The notes under the pieces: model-generated
Database searches by the model: none
The model's input: the letters and a program-made list of their open reading frames with translations, nothing else
What the model was told of the DNA's origin: nothing
Source of the DNA: Streptomyces sp. CT34
Lineage (GTDB): Bacteria; Actinomycetota; Actinomycetes; Streptomycetales; Streptomycetaceae
NCBI RefSeq assembly: GCF_000805335.1
Contig: NZ_KN708638.1
Coordinates: 6,364,622 to 6,424,051 of the forward strand
Reading direction: 5' to 3'
Length of the DNA: 59,430 nucleotides
Position numbers and translations under genes: made by a program
Shown: piece by piece, positions 1-7,810 of the stretch
Position numbering within the stretch: the stretch's first letter is position 1
How the letters are laid out: each line of letters starts with the position of its first letter

Positions 1-597
1 GGGGTCCCCGGGGAGCCGCTGGACCACGGCTCGATCAGCCGCGGCGCCCATGCGGCAGACACTCTGGCGGGCTTCCTCCGGGCGCTCCATGTGGAGGTGC
101 CCGCCGAGGCGCCGATCGCTACGGACCGCGGAGCCCATCCCAGGAACTGCACGGACGGCTTCGAGAATTTCTTCCAGGCCGTTGCCCCCGACGACATCGC
201 TGCCGACGTCCGGGCCGTCTGGGACAACGCCGTTGCGGCCCACGCATGGGAGGGCCCACCGGTGTGGGTGCACGGCGACCTCCATCCCGCGAACGTCGTC
301 GTCTCGGACGGAACGCTCTCGGGCATCGTCGACTTCGGTGACATGTTCGCCGGCGACCCGGCGTGGGACCTCGCCGCCGCATGGGTGCTGCTACCCACGG
401 GCACGGCCTCACGGTTCTTCGACATGTACGCGCATGCAGACGAGGCGGCGATCCGGCGCGCCCGAGGGCTGGCCGCGATGAAGAGCCTCTTCCTGATGCT
501 CATGGGACAGAACGGAGATCGGGGCCTTCCCGGCGGCAAGCCGAACTGGGGACCTATCGGCCGCGCGGCACTTGATCGTGTTCTGAAGGGCGTTTGA
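1..597 (+). CDS. Aminoglycoside phosphotransferase-family protein, 3' part (5' end outside window)
   Basis: The reading frame is open from base 1 to the TGA at 595-597, so the gene enters from the left edge; the ATG at 91 is internal. Visible are the Brenner motif HGDLHPANVV (catalytic Asp and Asn) and the downstream DFGD metal-binding motif, followed by a GDPAWDLAAAW helix, all typical of the C-terminal lobe of APH/choline-kinase-like enzymes. The N-terminal lobe with its ATP-binding lysine is not in the window. Enzymes of this family phosphorylate hydroxyls on small molecules; resistance function cannot be assumed because most Streptomyces members are uncharacterised. Confidence 0.85.
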   Translation, partial: GVPGEPLDHGSISRGAHAADTLAGFLRALHVEVPAEAPIATDRGAHPRNCTDGFENFFQAVAPDDIAADVRAVWDNAVAAHAWEGPPVWVHGDLHPANVVVSDGTLSGIVDFGDMFAGDPAWDLAAAWVLLPTGTASRFFDMYAHADEAAIRRARGLAAMKSLFLMLMGQNGDRGLPGGKPNWGPIGRAALDRVLKGV

Positions 598-668
598 TGC
601 ACGATTCTTTGCTTTGAGCCTGTTCTCGATCTTGGTTGAGGGCCATGCGGAAGCCCACCTTCGTGGGT

Positions 669-896
669 TCATCGATCACTACGCGTGGTGGGGATGCCAA
701 GGTCCACGGCCGTATGCTGCCCGTGGCCCCTATCGAGCTGGCGGAGCTTCTCCTCGGCGCCAGCCAGACTGACCTGGAGACCCTCGACCTCTCCGAGCCA
801 GCCCTCCCGCTCGGCTTCGGCGATTCGGGCGATCAAGTTGTCGCGGATCTCGGCAAGCCGCGCCCGTTGGGACGGGTCAGGTCGAAGGAGCGAGCA
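669..896 (-). pseudogene. Tyrosine-type integrase, C-terminal fragment (copy 1)
   Basis: The minus strand reads CSLLRPDPSQRARLAEIRDN and continues through EREGWLGEVEGL and SLAGAEEKL to a TGA at 669-671. This tail, which begins with a conserved cysteine segment and then a coiled Glu/Arg-rich helix, is the extreme C-terminus I associate with large Streptomyces site-specific integrases. No catalytic R-H-R-Y residues remain and the frame is lost upstream of 896. A second homologous tail lies at 1377-2071. The family assignment rests on remembered similarity, not on an alignment. Confidence 0.55.
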
Positions 897-937
897 TCTG
901 ACACAAACTTCTCTGAACTATCGGTAGCGGGTGCGGA

Positions 938-1390
938 TTACGTCTCGTCGGGGCCGATTACGGCGTTCAGCGCGCGCAGTAGGGCGTCATCGTATTGGCG
1001 ACAGCCGAACTGGAACGGACCGAATGCCGTGTACTCGCGGGTCTTGCGATGGGGTTGCTCGAAAGAGTCCCAGATCACGAGGTCGACTGTCGCGGTGATG
1101 CGGGCCATGAGGGGCCAGCATCCCCACTCGCCGCATTCACAACCAAGAACGGGTGTCTTCGGCCCCCTCGCGTTGGTGGACCGTCCGAGGAAGTGATCCT
1201 GCATCGGGCCGAACCGGAAGAACTCCGGGATCAGACCGCCGTAGGCGTCGCCTGCGGGCTGCATCCCGGCCGCGATCTCGAACCCGTCGATCAGCTCGGT
1301 GAGTGGGGCTCCGTCGATACGGGGGACGATCACGAGCGGGCCGCCGTCGCCACGGTGCCGGCAGTCGAACCGGATGTCATTGCTGGTCAT
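938..1390 (-). CDS. Conserved hypothetical protein with CECGEWGCW motif
   Basis: A 150-residue protein starting at ATG 1388-1390. The central LGCECGEWGCWPL motif carries three cysteines in a C-x-C-x4-C arrangement, suggestive of metal or redox binding, followed by ITATVDLVIWDSFEQPHR. I have seen this motif in a small uncharacterised Streptomyces family whose members are all about 150 residues, so it appears full length. It lies between two integrase 3' ends and overlaps the end of the second by 14 bp, so it may be mobile-element cargo. Function unknown. Confidence 0.75.
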   Translation of the reverse strand: MTSNDIRFDCRHRGDGGPLVIVPRIDGAPLTELIDGFEIAAGMQPAGDAYGGLIPEFFRFGPMQDHFLGRSTNARGPKTPVLGCECGEWGCWPLMARITATVDLVIWDSFEQPHRKTREYTAFGPFQFGCRQYDDALLRALNAVIGPDET

Positions 1391-2071
1391 CTAGTGATTG
1401 TGTCAGCGAAGCCGTTCCCTCCACCTGAGCGAGTCGAGCTGGAGCTATGCGTGGCATGCCGAGGTCGATCGCCGTACCGCCGGGAGTATGTCGATCCATG
1501 TGAGCGAGCTTGTCTTCGGCACCAGCCAGGCTGACCCGGAGCCCCTCGACCTCTCCGAGCCAACCTTCGCGCTCGGCCTCGGTGATGCGGGCGACGAGGT
1601 TGTTGCGGATCTCCTCCAACCGGCCGCACTGGGCCGGGTCCGGCCGGAGAAGCGAGCAACGAATGCAAGCGTGTTCATGAACACAAGGGCTTGAAAGGCG
1701 CGACCGCAAGTACCGATGGAGACCTTGCGCTTCTCAAAGTGCGCGAGGAGAGCGTCCCATTCCTCCTCGGTCGGCGTCCGACACTCTTCGCTGGGCCGGC
1801 TGGCCCGGCAACGGGCGATGAAGACGCGATGGGCCTCGATGGTCGCGGTCGGGTAGATCGCCAATGGTGGAGTCGGGCATTGGAACTGTCTGCATGCCTG
1901 GAGTGCCTGTGCTCTCTCGCGCAATCCGAAATGCAGCCATGCGACCTCGTGTTCGTTCAGTTCCAACTGTCCGCTGTGGTGGGCGTCGTGGTCCCAGGCG
2001 GCGGTCCAGCAGGAACTGAGGGGCACCGCCTCGGGCGCCGGGCGGGCGAAGCCGCCCATGAACACGGTCAC
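1377..2071 (-). pseudogene. Tyrosine-type integrase, C-terminal part with frameshift (copy 2)
   Basis: On the minus strand the segment up to TPTEEEWDALLAHFEKRK and SIGTCGRAF is in one frame (ending about base 1695) and the continuation CVHEHACIRCSLLRPDPAQ is in another, so the two parts are joined by a frameshift. The tail matches copy 1 (669-896) through EREGWLGEVEGL. The N-terminal and catalytic core domains are absent; no convincing start is seen at 2071 because the upstream integrase sequence is missing. It is a remnant of an integrated element, and its neighbour on the opposite strand (2058-2463) is also broken. Confidence 0.55.
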
Positions 2072-2463
2072 GGTGTGGGTGTGGAAGGACCGCTACGGAG
2101 GACTGCGTGCCGCCGACCAACAGTCCCGCCCCGAAGCCTCCGTTCGGCATGTCCCGCTGCCCGACGACACCGGCTCGCTGCAGCGCCTCTACGGCAACCT
2201 CACCCGCATGATCGCCGAGCGGGAAGCCGCCGGCGGGCCCGTGCACACCAACCGCGGCACGCTGCCCGTGAGGCTCTGGGAGACACGCGATGGCGACCTG
2301 ACCGCCAGCCTCACCCGGCGCAAGGGCACCACCGTCGCGGCCCTTGACGCTGCCGGCCGAACTGGAGCCGTTGCGCGACCTGCGCGCCAAGGTGGTGGCG
2401 CAGATGAAAGCCCTAGGGATTCCCCGGCGGCCGTGGACGAAGCACAGCAAGCGATCATCATGA
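2058..2463 (+). pseudogene. Hypothetical protein with +1 frameshift
   Basis: From ATG 2058 the frame has strongly GC-biased third positions up to about 2340 (segment LYGNLTRMIAEREAAGG), then coding character moves to the +1 frame: LPAELEPLRDLRAKVVAQMK and a basic end RRPWTKHSKRSS before TGA 2461-2463. One inserted base near 2340 explains this. About 134 residues if repaired. I do not recognise the family. The start codon overlaps the head of the divergent integrase remnant, so it may have been truncated. Confidence 0.4.
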
Positions 2464-2670
2464 GTCCGAAGTCCCCGTCGGTGTACGGGAGCAGCGTGCC
2501 CCAAGGTCGAAGCTCCCGGGCTTCTGGCTCGGGAATAACGAACCTGCTGTGCGACTGCCTCAGCCGGCTGTTCGGGCGTGCATACGACGTCGTGCGGGGT
2601 GACCACGGGCAGTGGCTGCTCGCGTAGGCGGATGACGATATGGCCAGAGGAAGTGAGGGCTTCAGTTGCG

Positions 2671-3267
2671 CTATTGCTTGTTTCCGGCGTAGTCCTGCCT
2701 TCCAGGAAGGGCCTGTTCTTTTCCCATCGGGATGTAGGGTGAGACGAACATGATTGATGGTTCTGCTGTCTCGTCGTATCCGGGGGAGCGGATGACGGCG
2801 AACTGGAAGCCCTGGGCATCACTGTGCTTCTCCAGGACGTAGCGTTTCATTATGTATGACGACAGCATCCGGTACCCCGGTAGCTGCGTGACAAACGAGA
2901 AACCTTGACTCATGAAATGAAGGATCTCGTTTATCGTATCGAATACGGATTTTTCCGAGCGTCGGTTGGCATACCATAAAATATGGATTACTTTCCTCTC
3001 GGGTATGGTGCTTATGGATTTCCAAGGTGTTGTTTCTCCGTCCCGGCTTAGCACCCGGTAGACGAGGCAGTGGTCATGTGTCGCGGGACGCGGCGCGAAG
3101 AACCGCCAGTTCGGCAGAAAGGACAGAGTGTCCTTGTTCTGCAGGCGCATGAAGTCGGGGCTGTAGTGCTGGGTGAGGATGGTGGCCGCCACGAGGGCTG
3201 ATCCGACGATCCTGGTGGTACCCCCGGGCCCTGTCACGAGTTCTTTGACATACTGTCCCGCTTTCAC
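2671..3267 (-). CDS. SdpA-like protein (peptide-toxin maturation partner)
   Basis: A 198-residue protein starting at GTG 3265-3267, whose GTG overlaps the TGA of the upstream HTTM-hydrolase gene (GTGA), so translation is probably coupled. It has one N-terminal hydrophobic segment (about residues 20-35) followed by the motif FLPNWRFFAPRPATHD, which matches the F-P-x-W-x-FF-x-x-P/N-P signature of SdpA-family proteins; Bacillus SdpA works with the membrane protein SdpB to mature the SdpC killing peptide. The rest is a soluble domain of unknown fold. Third gene of the peptide - HTTM-hydrolase - SdpA-like unit. Assignment to the SdpA family is from motif and context, not from an alignment. Confidence 0.65.
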   Translation of the reverse strand: MKAGQYVKELVTGPGGTTRIVGSALVAATILTQHYSPDFMRLQNKDTLSFLPNWRFFAPRPATHDHCLVYRVLSRDGETTPWKSISTIPERKVIHILWYANRRSEKSVFDTINEILHFMSQGFSFVTQLPGYRMLSSYIMKRYVLEKHSDAQGFQFAVIRSPGYDETAEPSIMFVSPYIPMGKEQALPGRQDYAGNKQ

Positions 3268-5141
3268 TTTGCCTGCTCCTTTGCTGCCTCGTTGTGGGAA
3301 GCTGTGGCTGCCGCGTCAAGGAAGCCGGCGATACGGGAAGCCAGGGGAATCGCGTACTCGGCGTTGGTGAGCAGAGTCTCGTGGGCTGCGCGTTCGACGA
3401 CCGTTGATGCGACCAGGCGTTGTTGGCCGCGATGCGCCTGGGCGATCTCGTGATGCATGAGCAACTGTTCTGGATCGCGGTCGACGGTCTGCTGCGCCGA
3501 GACGACCAGGGCAGGCGTTTCGACAGGAGGCAGAGCCCCGCTGAACGTCTCGAACTCTGCCATTACCGCGTCCCACTCGCGTCGCCCAGACTTCCACGCA
3601 CATGTGTCCGCGTACTGAGAGAAAGCCGTCGACCGGTACTTGGGGGGAAGCGAACCCACCGACCTGGGGGGAAGCATCACCAGTCCCGCGCCAACGCGCA
3701 GGGACCAGAGCATCACCGTCAGGTACTCCCGCGTGTTCGGCGCTGTCTTGCTTTGCTGGGGGGAGCGGTTCAGTTCTGCTGGGTGTGACGAATCTAGGTA
3801 GACCACGCTGTGTGTCCGGTGTTGTAGCCGGCGTGCGGCGCGTCGTGCTATCTCGCCACCCAAGGAGTGCCCCACCAGCACGATCTGGCGGCCGGTGGGA
3901 ACTGCCTCGTTGACCAGGTCGTGCAGGTCGTCAACGGCCTCATCCAGCTGGAATGGTGCTCTGCAGTGCCGTTCGCTTCCGCAGTATCCAGCCCGGTCGT
4001 AGATGAGGACTCCATATCCGGTTTCTTCGGTCATGTATTCGGTGATCCATGAGAAGTACTCGGACGGGCTTCCCAAGCCGTTGCAGAAGACGAGGACAGG
4101 CTTGTCCTGCTCTCCTTGTGACAGCAACTCGTACTGGAGAACGTTCCCATGCCGCGTGGTCACGTTGCGTGCCCCGGGCTGGGGCTGACGAACACGCATC
4201 CGGCGCTGCGCCGCGACCATCGCGGCGGCCGACGCGGTCAGCAACAGAGCTGTTCCCGCCAGCGCGAGAGCACGGTCATCGCGTCCGGATACCTTCGGAT
4301 GGCTCTTGGGGGCCGCGGTGTACAGGACTGCTGGGTGCATGGCGGGAAACGCGGTGGAAAAACGTCCCAGTCCCATCGCGAAGCCGTTGAGGACGTGGAA
4401 GGCCACGGCGCTGGATATCACGGGGCGCGCCAGTCTTCCTCCTGCGAGGTACGCAATGGGAAACAGGCACTCAAAGCCCAGTACACCGTGGGTCAACGCA
4501 CGGCTGGCGCGAGGGTACTTGCGGGTGAGTTTGAACGCGCTCTGGCTCCCGTACGTCTTCGTGCGCAGCACTCCGCTCAGAGCGGATCCGTCACGCCAGG
4601 GCTTCCCCACGAGCTTGAACCAGCCCGCCACCACGTACGACAGGTTCGACTGCAAGGCTATGTACCACAGGGCCGCGTCCTTGACCTGCGGCGTGTTGGA
4701 GAGTCGTGCGGTGCCCGCAGCCATCTGCACCAGCATGGAAACTTGGTCCGAGCCGTCTGTGCCGTAACGGTGCCGGGGGTAGAGCAGCGATGTCGTCGCG
4801 CTCAGAAAGAGACTTCCCGCGCCGCGCCACCGGCTCTTTCCGGGAAGTAGCATCCCTGCGCTTACCACGGCTTCTGCCACGTGCACGGCGGTGGTGACCC
4901 GTTCGCTACTGAGCAGGTCCAGAAGCTTTTGGGTCAGAGGGGATGATGTCGTGTAGTGGTCCTTCGTGATGTCCCAGTCGTTCAGGCCGCCCTTTTTGAG
5001 CTGGTGCCGTTGCGTAAGGTATTCGAGAGATGAGGTCAAGCTCGTTGCCGCCGCAAGGCGTTCACCGACTCCTATGGCTGTCTCCCTGGACACCGGACAG
5101 GGTTTGAAGACATCCGCCGCGATTCTCCTGAGCAGACTCAC
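3264..5141 (-). CDS. HTTM (SdpB-like) membrane domain fused to alpha/beta-hydrolase
   Basis: Two-domain protein. Residues about 30-320 (650-residue numbering of the longest frame) form a multi-pass HTTM / vitamin-K-carboxylase-like domain with RYGTDGSDQ and WRDGSALSGVL, both HTTM signatures also found in SdpB. Residues about 350-640 form an alpha/beta-hydrolase: a GLGSP oxyanion segment, nucleophile elbow GHSLGGE (Ser451) and AAHE (His612), so a Ser-His-acid triad looks intact. I prefer the GTG at 5139-5141 (625 aa), preceded by GGAGG, over the ATG at 5216, because the latter lies inside the hairpin at 5184-5223. HTTM alone is common; fusion to a hydrolase is unusual. It probably modifies or cleaves the 53-residue peptide encoded just upstream. 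Confidence 0.8.
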   Translation of the reverse strand: MSLLRRIAADVFKPCPVSRETAIGVGERLAAATSLTSSLEYLTQRHQLKKGGLNDWDITKDHYTTSSPLTQKLLDLLSSERVTTAVHVAEAVVSAGMLLPGKSRWRGAGSLFLSATTSLLYPRHRYGTDGSDQVSMLVQMAAGTARLSNTPQVKDAALWYIALQSNLSYVVAGWFKLVGKPWRDGSALSGVLRTKTYGSQSAFKLTRKYPRASRALTHGVLGFECLFPIAYLAGGRLARPVISSAVAFHVLNGFAMGLGRFSTAFPAMHPAVLYTAAPKSHPKVSGRDDRALALAGTALLLTASAAAMVAAQRRMRVRQPQPGARNVTTRHGNVLQYELLSQGEQDKPVLVFCNGLGSPSEYFSWITEYMTEETGYGVLIYDRAGYCGSERHCRAPFQLDEAVDDLHDLVNEAVPTGRQIVLVGHSLGGEIARRAARRLQHRTHSVVYLDSSHPAELNRSPQQSKTAPNTREYLTVMLWSLRVGAGLVMLPPRSVGSLPPKYRSTAFSQYADTCAWKSGRREWDAVMAEFETFSGALPPVETPALVVSAQQTVDRDPEQLLMHHEIAQAHRGQQRLVASTVVERAAHETLLTNAEYAIPLASRIAGFLDAAATASHNEAAKEQAK

Positions 5142-5183
5142 AGCACCTCCACTGCTTCTTTCTTCCGGACGGCGATATTCGAG

Positions 5184-5223
5184 CATCGGCTTGGTCCGCA
5201 CAAGGGTGCAGACCAAGCCGATG
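5184..5223 (-). terminator. 13-bp perfect hairpin between peptide gene and HTTM-hydrolase gene
   Basis: CATCGGCTTGGTC (5184-5196) is exactly complemented by GACCAAGCCGATG (5211-5223), and four inner bases also pair around an AAGG loop. It lies in the 106 bases between the peptide stop (5248) and the preferred GTG start of the next gene. There is no U-tract. Read-through hairpins in this position are typical after small precursor-peptide genes, where they stabilise the 5' message and reduce expression of the maturation genes. Confidence 0.7.
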
Positions 5224-5247
5224 GGTATTCGTGCTGGGCGATAACGA

Positions 5248-5409
5248 CTACCAGCCGACGACGCACCCGTGGTTGTTGATGTTCATGTCAGAGCTGAGAG
5301 TCGAGGTGATCACAGGAGCCACCTCCTGTATGAACTTGTCCGCCTCCTCGCCCATGGGAAGCGTGAGAGTGGAGTTCGCGAACGACTCGATCTTCTTCAT
5401 GTCTTCCAT
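5248..5409 (-). CDS. 53-residue candidate precursor peptide with C-terminal NHGCVVGW
   Basis: ATG at 5407-5409 follows an AGGAG ribosome-binding site ten bases upstream; the stop is TAG at 5248-5250. The peptide starts MEDMKKIESFANSTL, has an acidic helical middle (MGEEADKFIQEV), then a polar Ser/Thr stretch and ends NINNHGCVVGW, with a single Cys and a terminal Trp. The layout (charged leader, Ser/Thr/Cys-containing C-terminal core, no signal peptide visible) is that of a ribosomally made precursor. It is first in a unit with an HTTM-hydrolase fusion and an SdpA-like protein. An alternative upstream start (MSQHRRRVSMEDM) has a weaker ribosome-binding site. No homologous family is recognised. 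Confidence 0.65.
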   Translation of the reverse strand: MEDMKKIESFANSTLTLPMGEEADKFIQEVAPVITSTLSSDMNINNHGCVVGW

Positions 5410-5584
5410 GCTGACTCTTCTCCTGTGTTGAGACATTTCCTGGCCCAGGATGTGTGCCAGGGATATGCCGCCATTCACGCGGGATTGCGTGCAGGCGGCA
5501 GCATGAATGACGACAGGGCGGTTTCTCTGAACGGCTATCCGCCCGGTCGAGATTCCTGGTGCGACATCAGGCGTAGCGCAACGC

Positions 5585-5611
5585 GATGAAATTTTGATGA
5601 AATTGCGATGA
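5585..5611 (-). promoter_or_regulatory. 11-bp-period direct repeats upstream of the peptide gene
   Basis: GATGAAATT occurs at 5585-5593 and 5596-5604, followed by a partial third copy GCGATGA at 5605-5611; on the coding strand this reads as repeated AATTTCATC. One helical turn spacing is the pattern bound by SARP-type and similar activators. The rest of 5410-5736 holds no convincing gene; it is the 5' region of the peptide operon. Confidence 0.35.
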
Positions 5612-5736
5612 CTCGCCTGGTCGCGACGGTGGCGAACCGGCCAAGTGTGAGTCTGAACTGGTCTGCTACAACCGCAGACATCGCAACCTGCAATTGCCAC
5701 ATGAGTACAATATTCATCTGATGATTCCTGAAATAA

Positions 5737-6294
5737 GCACGCTCATTCTCCACCGCGTGGACTCGAGGTCCTGAGGACCGCGACCGTGACTTTCTCCCCG
5801 AAGAGATCCGTCCCCTGATCAACGGGCGGGACGTCATCGAGGGAGTCTTTGACCTTGGGGCCACCAACCTCTTCTGGCAGTCGCTGGAAGGAGATGTTCT
5901 GGTGGCCAGTGAGGCAGGGCGCGAGGTGCTGCTTGCCGGCCCGGAGTGTTCTACCTATTGCTGCGGCGCCGTGTCGGTGACCATCCCGCGCGAGGGCGCG
6001 TACGCGCCCTGGGGCGCTACCCACGCACCGCTCCGCGGCGAGACACGATGGTCCGAGCCCGTACGTCCAGCAACGCCTCGGCGGGGAGGCGTTGCCAGTG
6101 GTCGCCGGACGGTGAGGCTGCTTGCTCCGCGGGCGCACGAAGTGATTGCCGTCGAACCTCCTACGGCCCGAGGCAGCGTGTCGTCTGGATGCGGCCGAAG
6201 TCGAGGTTCTATTGAAGACCTCGCCAGCGCCATCACGGGTCTCGGAGACACAGCCACCGAGACTGACCTGACCACGGAGGAAGCGTGGCCATAG
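5737..6294 (+). pseudogene. 5'-truncated hypothetical protein (CCG-motif Streptomyces family)
   Basis: The frame after a TAA at 5734 reads FLPEEIRPLINGRDVIEGVF, then AGPECSTYCCGAVSVTIPRE. I associate the pattern DFLP..VRPLI.GRDL and C-x3-CCG-x-L-x-VT-x-RE with an abundant uncharacterised Streptomyces family of about 190 residues. Upstream of 5737 the frame is closed by stops and has no start, and after about 6010 the sequence drifts away from what I remember of the family, so this is probably a decayed gene. The ATG or GTG near 5900 would remove half of the conserved part. Confidence 0.4.
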
Positions 6295-6920
6295 ACCACC
6301 ACACCGATATGACCATCAACGGGCATCTGGTGGCCAACGTCTCCTGGGCCTGGGGAACGATGTATCCCGCGGAGCGGAGGTGGCAAGAGGGCTGGGGAAC
6401 CTCCATCGAGACCCCCGCAGTTCTCGAAATACTGGACATGGTCGCTCTCGGCCAGGCATCTGCTGGAGAGGTCCGGGCTGCCCTCGCTCAAACCGGGGAG
6501 AAGCTCTGCGCCACCCATGACCGCGACTACGGCGATCCGGATTCCGAAGCTCTCGCTCGCTGCTACGGCGACTGCCAACGGTGCCAGGATCGTGAACCTG
6601 AGGTCCGCCGAACCATCGAGGCCCGCGCTGAGCGCAGCCGCAACCTGCTCAAGCCCGAGTACCAGTACGTCATCTGTGGACGCCTCGCACACTCAAGCGA
6701 ATGTCGTCATGTCAGTGACCTGCGCCGACACGCCGAGCCCGTTCCAGACTACGAGTTCCGCTTCCTGCTCCACGAAGTGGTCCACGACGAATGCTCCCTC
6801 GACGATTCCTTCGAGCCCGTCACCTACGACGGCTTGCTTCGCTGGTGCCAGGCCAACACCGGGCCACAGGGCGGGCGGTACTACCGCTCCTGCAAAACCT
6901 GCAACGTCCAGTTCCCCTGA
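6285..6920 (+). CDS. Cysteine-containing hypothetical protein (first of a pair)
   Basis: A 211-residue protein starting at GTG 6285 after a GAGGAAG ribosome-binding site. It contains CYGDCQRCQ and near the C-terminus CKTC, plus scattered His/Cys pairs (HSSECRHV, HDECSL), suggesting zinc binding. No enzyme motif or transmembrane segment is seen. The next gene follows after 24 bp on the same strand and is also cysteine rich, so the two are probably co-transcribed and functionally linked. Family not recognised. Confidence 0.65.
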   Translation: MAIDHHTDMTINGHLVANVSWAWGTMYPAERRWQEGWGTSIETPAVLEILDMVALGQASAGEVRAALAQTGEKLCATHDRDYGDPDSEALARCYGDCQRCQDREPEVRRTIEARAERSRNLLKPEYQYVICGRLAHSSECRHVSDLRRHAEPVPDYEFRFLLHEVVHDECSLDDSFEPVTYDGLLRWCQANTGPQGGRYYRSCKTCNVQFP

Positions 6921-6944
6921 TAGAACGCCCTGGGGGAGAGCCCC

Positions 6945-7622
6945 ATGCCTCTTCGACGCCACGCGCGCCGCCAGCCTGCCGCGCTGATTCACTGCCAAAC
7001 GCTCCTTGATCCGCAGATCAGTACCACCGCCAGGCTCCTCTACGCCGTCCACACCGCGAGTCTCGACGAGGACCTGGACCTCGAACACATCGCACACCTT
7101 GCCGGGCTGGACGACGCCAACCAGATCCGGCCCTTCATCGCCGAGTTGGAAACCGTCGGGATCGTCGACCTCAAAGACCACCAAAGCCGCGGGGAGATCA
7201 TCACCGTCCGTGCCATCCCTCTCGTCCCCGAAGAACGCAGCCACTCCTGCGTACCGTGCGAAGACTGTGGCGCATGCTCCTGCGAGTACATGAAAGGAAT
7301 CTGCCGGATTTGCCACGAAATCCGGCGGGTGCGCGCGGAGGCCAAAGCCGATATCGCCCGATGGCAACACCAGGTAAAGGCGGGCAAGCCGTACGCGATG
7401 GGCGCCAACACGGCCCGCCTGCACCGATGGGACTGCAAAAGCCTCAACAGCGTCGACAAGGGCCTCAGCGCCATGAAGGCAGCCATCGAACATGCCAAAG
7501 AAAGCCGCCACCTCGCATACGTTTGCTGGCCGAAGCTCTCCACCCTGTACACGGCCGAGGAACTGCGGCTGAAGGGCACGAAGAAACGGAACTGCGCACT
7601 GTGCGGGCCCGACCACCTGTAG
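6945..7622 (+). CDS. Hypothetical protein: helix-turn-helix-like N-terminus plus Cys cluster
   Basis: A 225-residue protein. Residues about 25-85 (ISTTARLLYAVHTASLDE, LEHIAHLAGL, IRPFIAELETVGIV) read like a winged helix. Residues about 100-125 hold CVPCEDCGACSC and CRIC, a dense cluster able to bind one or two zincs or an Fe-S centre. A later HRWDCKSL motif and a C-terminal CALC add further possible ligands. This layout suggests a metal-dependent DNA-binding or damage-sensing protein, but no named family is recognised. Pairs with the gene at 6285-6920. Confidence 0.65.
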   Translation: MPLRRHARRQPAALIHCQTLLDPQISTTARLLYAVHTASLDEDLDLEHIAHLAGLDDANQIRPFIAELETVGIVDLKDHQSRGEIITVRAIPLVPEERSHSCVPCEDCGACSCEYMKGICRICHEIRRVRAEAKADIARWQHQVKAGKPYAMGANTARLHRWDCKSLNSVDKGLSAMKAAIEHAKESRHLAYVCWPKLSTLYTAEELRLKGTKKRNCALCGPDHL

Positions 7623-7810
7623 GTGGCCGGCTCGGCCCGAGCTCAAGGAAAGCCGCCAGCAGCCGCGAGCAACCACGGTCGTATTTCTCGCATTCCACTC
7701 AAACGGCCTCAGCCAGCGGTTTTCAAACCCAACTGGCCGGATGGAGACGCGTTGTCAGAGGTGCCCGCTTCGGTGTGACCGACGCTGAGAGGAGGGCCGG
7801 TTGAAGACCG

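Noticed and set aside
5248..5700. 150-residue version of the peptide gene product
   Set aside because: The upstream part has poor codon bias; the ATG at 5409 has a strong, well-spaced ribosome-binding site.
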